From the NCBI RefSeq assembly GCF_021018805.1, contig NW_026960610.1:1798001-1862000 (forward strand): 64,000 bases of DNA, in the 5' to 3' direction. A model generated the notes under the pieces. The model did no database searches and was not told where the DNA came from. It saw only the letters and a list, made by a program, of their open reading frames with translations. Shown one piece after another: positions 63,096 to 64,000 of the stretch. Within the stretch, counting starts at the first letter, position 1; every line of letters begins with the position of its first letter. The position numbers and the translations under genes are program-made. Source of the stretch: Prinia subflava. Taxonomy: Eukaryota; Chordata; Aves; Passeriformes; Cisticolidae.

Positions 63096-63471
63096 CAGGA
63101 TGACTTATAGAATAAAGGTTGAACTATCCCAAACTGGGCCTCAGACCAGGCCTCAGACCTGGGCCTGCTAGGCCTCATATGTTTACCCTACATAGAATGA
63201 GAGAAGCTTGTGGGGCACTGGAAGCTGGGTTAAGGTATGGGTATCAATAGAATAGAGCAATTACTGGGAAAACGCGGTAGCTGCCTTAAACTGTGAATGT
63301 TTACATATTTGCTCACGCTCCCCTGCCAATAGAAATGCACCTGTCACTGTAAACTATTCTTACTGTATATAACCGGCCATCTCATGAATAAAGAGGAGAA
63401 AAGTATGATATGATCATGTTGGTCTGACCTACGTTGCTCAGTCTCTGATCCCACTAATAGTCCCAGCATCA
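63085..63471 (+). repeat. 3' LTR of ERV-I
   Basis: 387 bp, same edges as the 5' LTR, five transitions different; right duplication atactc at 63472-63477. Confidence 0.95.
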
Positions 63472-64000
63472 ATACTCATATCACTGGTCAAATGGAGATC
63501 ACCCCAAGTTATGGGATCTACAGCCTCTGCAACCACCAGTGACCACTTAAGCCCCCCGAAACCTTGGAGGAAGCATGTGCAGAATGAGGACACATCCATC
63601 CTTTCTTCACCTCCAAATGAAGGCATGCCCATCCTTGCTTCACATGTAAATTAGGAATTTGCCTCTGTGGATACCCAGAACTTGGACTGTATAAAGATGG
63701 TACGTTGCAAATAGGTAAAGCCTTACAAAATAAGGGCCTTGTTACCCTTGTAAAATCATGGCTCAGGCCTGCTACTTCAGCTAAGTCAAAAAGGACTATG
63801 GGAAAGTGACTCAGCTGAATTAGAGGTAGAAAAACAAGTAATATAACCACTACATGTTCACATCGTGGTTTATGGTGGTTGGTTGAATTACATTTGCTGT
63901 GCTTAAATGGAATGTAACTGATAAGGGCCTAATTGCTTAGAAAGCCCTGGTTTTTGCAATAAAGGGCTCTCTTTTGCACCTGCCCAGGGTCTCTGCATCA

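Larger units (their letters stand above)
59446..63471 (+). mobile_element. ERV-I: complete non-coding provirus
   Basis: Two 387-bp LTRs with five differences (all transitions), perfect 6-bp duplication atactc (59440-59445, 63472-63477), primer binding site, leader, gag matrix, deleted protease, AT-rich filler, shared module, integrase end and env tail. It cannot encode its own replication and must have been mobilised in trans. Confidence 0.95.
59193..64000 (+). repeat. possible outer LTR interrupted by ERV-I
   Basis: TGTAGGGAGTTAAAG at 59193 up to 59445, continuing from 63472 with TATAAAGATGG near 63690 and GCAATAAAGGGCTCTC near 63957, and ending CATCA at the window edge. The ERV-I duplication joins the two halves. 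No second copy to confirm it. Confidence 0.45.

Overview
The window is avian, almost certainly songbird, chromosomal DNA. It contains CR1 LINE 3' ends, a tRNA-Ile-headed SINE with a CR1-type tail (the layout of passerine TguSINE1) and a very dense, nested stack of endogenous retroviruses (ERVs). I see no bacterial genes, operons or CRISPR arrays. The only host coding sequence I can support is a set of four exons of a HOOK-family gene (best match HOOK3) on the minus strand, at 59.0, 35.2, 33.3 and 33.1 kb. They carry two nonsense codons, a compensated frameshift and two ruined splice donors, so this copy is a pseudogene that kept its introns and was filled with retroviruses.

Layout. 1-3994 (+): ERV-A, a betaretrovirus-like provirus with open pro and pol and no env; its 3' LTR ends inside the 3' LTR of the next element. 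3995-~11700 (-): ERV-B, a nearly complete provirus (gag with one frame break, pro, pol, env) with an alpharetrovirus-like Env. 12.5-18.0 kb (-): a solo LTR and ERV-E, an old betaretrovirus-like provirus cut by three LTR insertions. 18361-~27443 (+): a class III (ERVL-like) element whose gag is split by the non-autonomous provirus ERV-C (19984-24033), itself split by another LTR. 27.4-39.2 kb: long solo LTRs, CR1 pieces, a SINE and HOOK3 exons. 39203-48262 (+): ERV-G, a gammaretrovirus-like provirus whose gag is split by ERV-F (41947-46357, minus strand). 48263-57.2 kb: a block of LTRs nested in LTRs and a minus-strand gamma-like provirus, ERV-H. 58.2-64 kb: a solo LTR, a HOOK3 exon and ERV-I (59446-63471), a complete but non-coding provirus with two 387-bp LTRs and a perfect 6-bp target duplication.

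How the parts relate. ERV-A, B, E, F and I share betaretrovirus-type organisation and 6-bp target duplications; ERV-B and ERV-F add an Env whose last codons run through the polypurine tract into the LTR. ERV-G and H are gamma-like, and the ERVL element is class III. ERV-C and ERV-I are deletion or recombinant derivatives with different LTRs, yet they share an AT-rich filler followed by a ~180-bp module that I cannot assign. Target-site duplications order many events in time: ERV-A after ERV-B, ERV-C after the ERVL element, ERV-F after ERV-G. Strands of LTRs are given only where TATA, poly(A) or internal genes show direction. All element names here are local labels, not database names.
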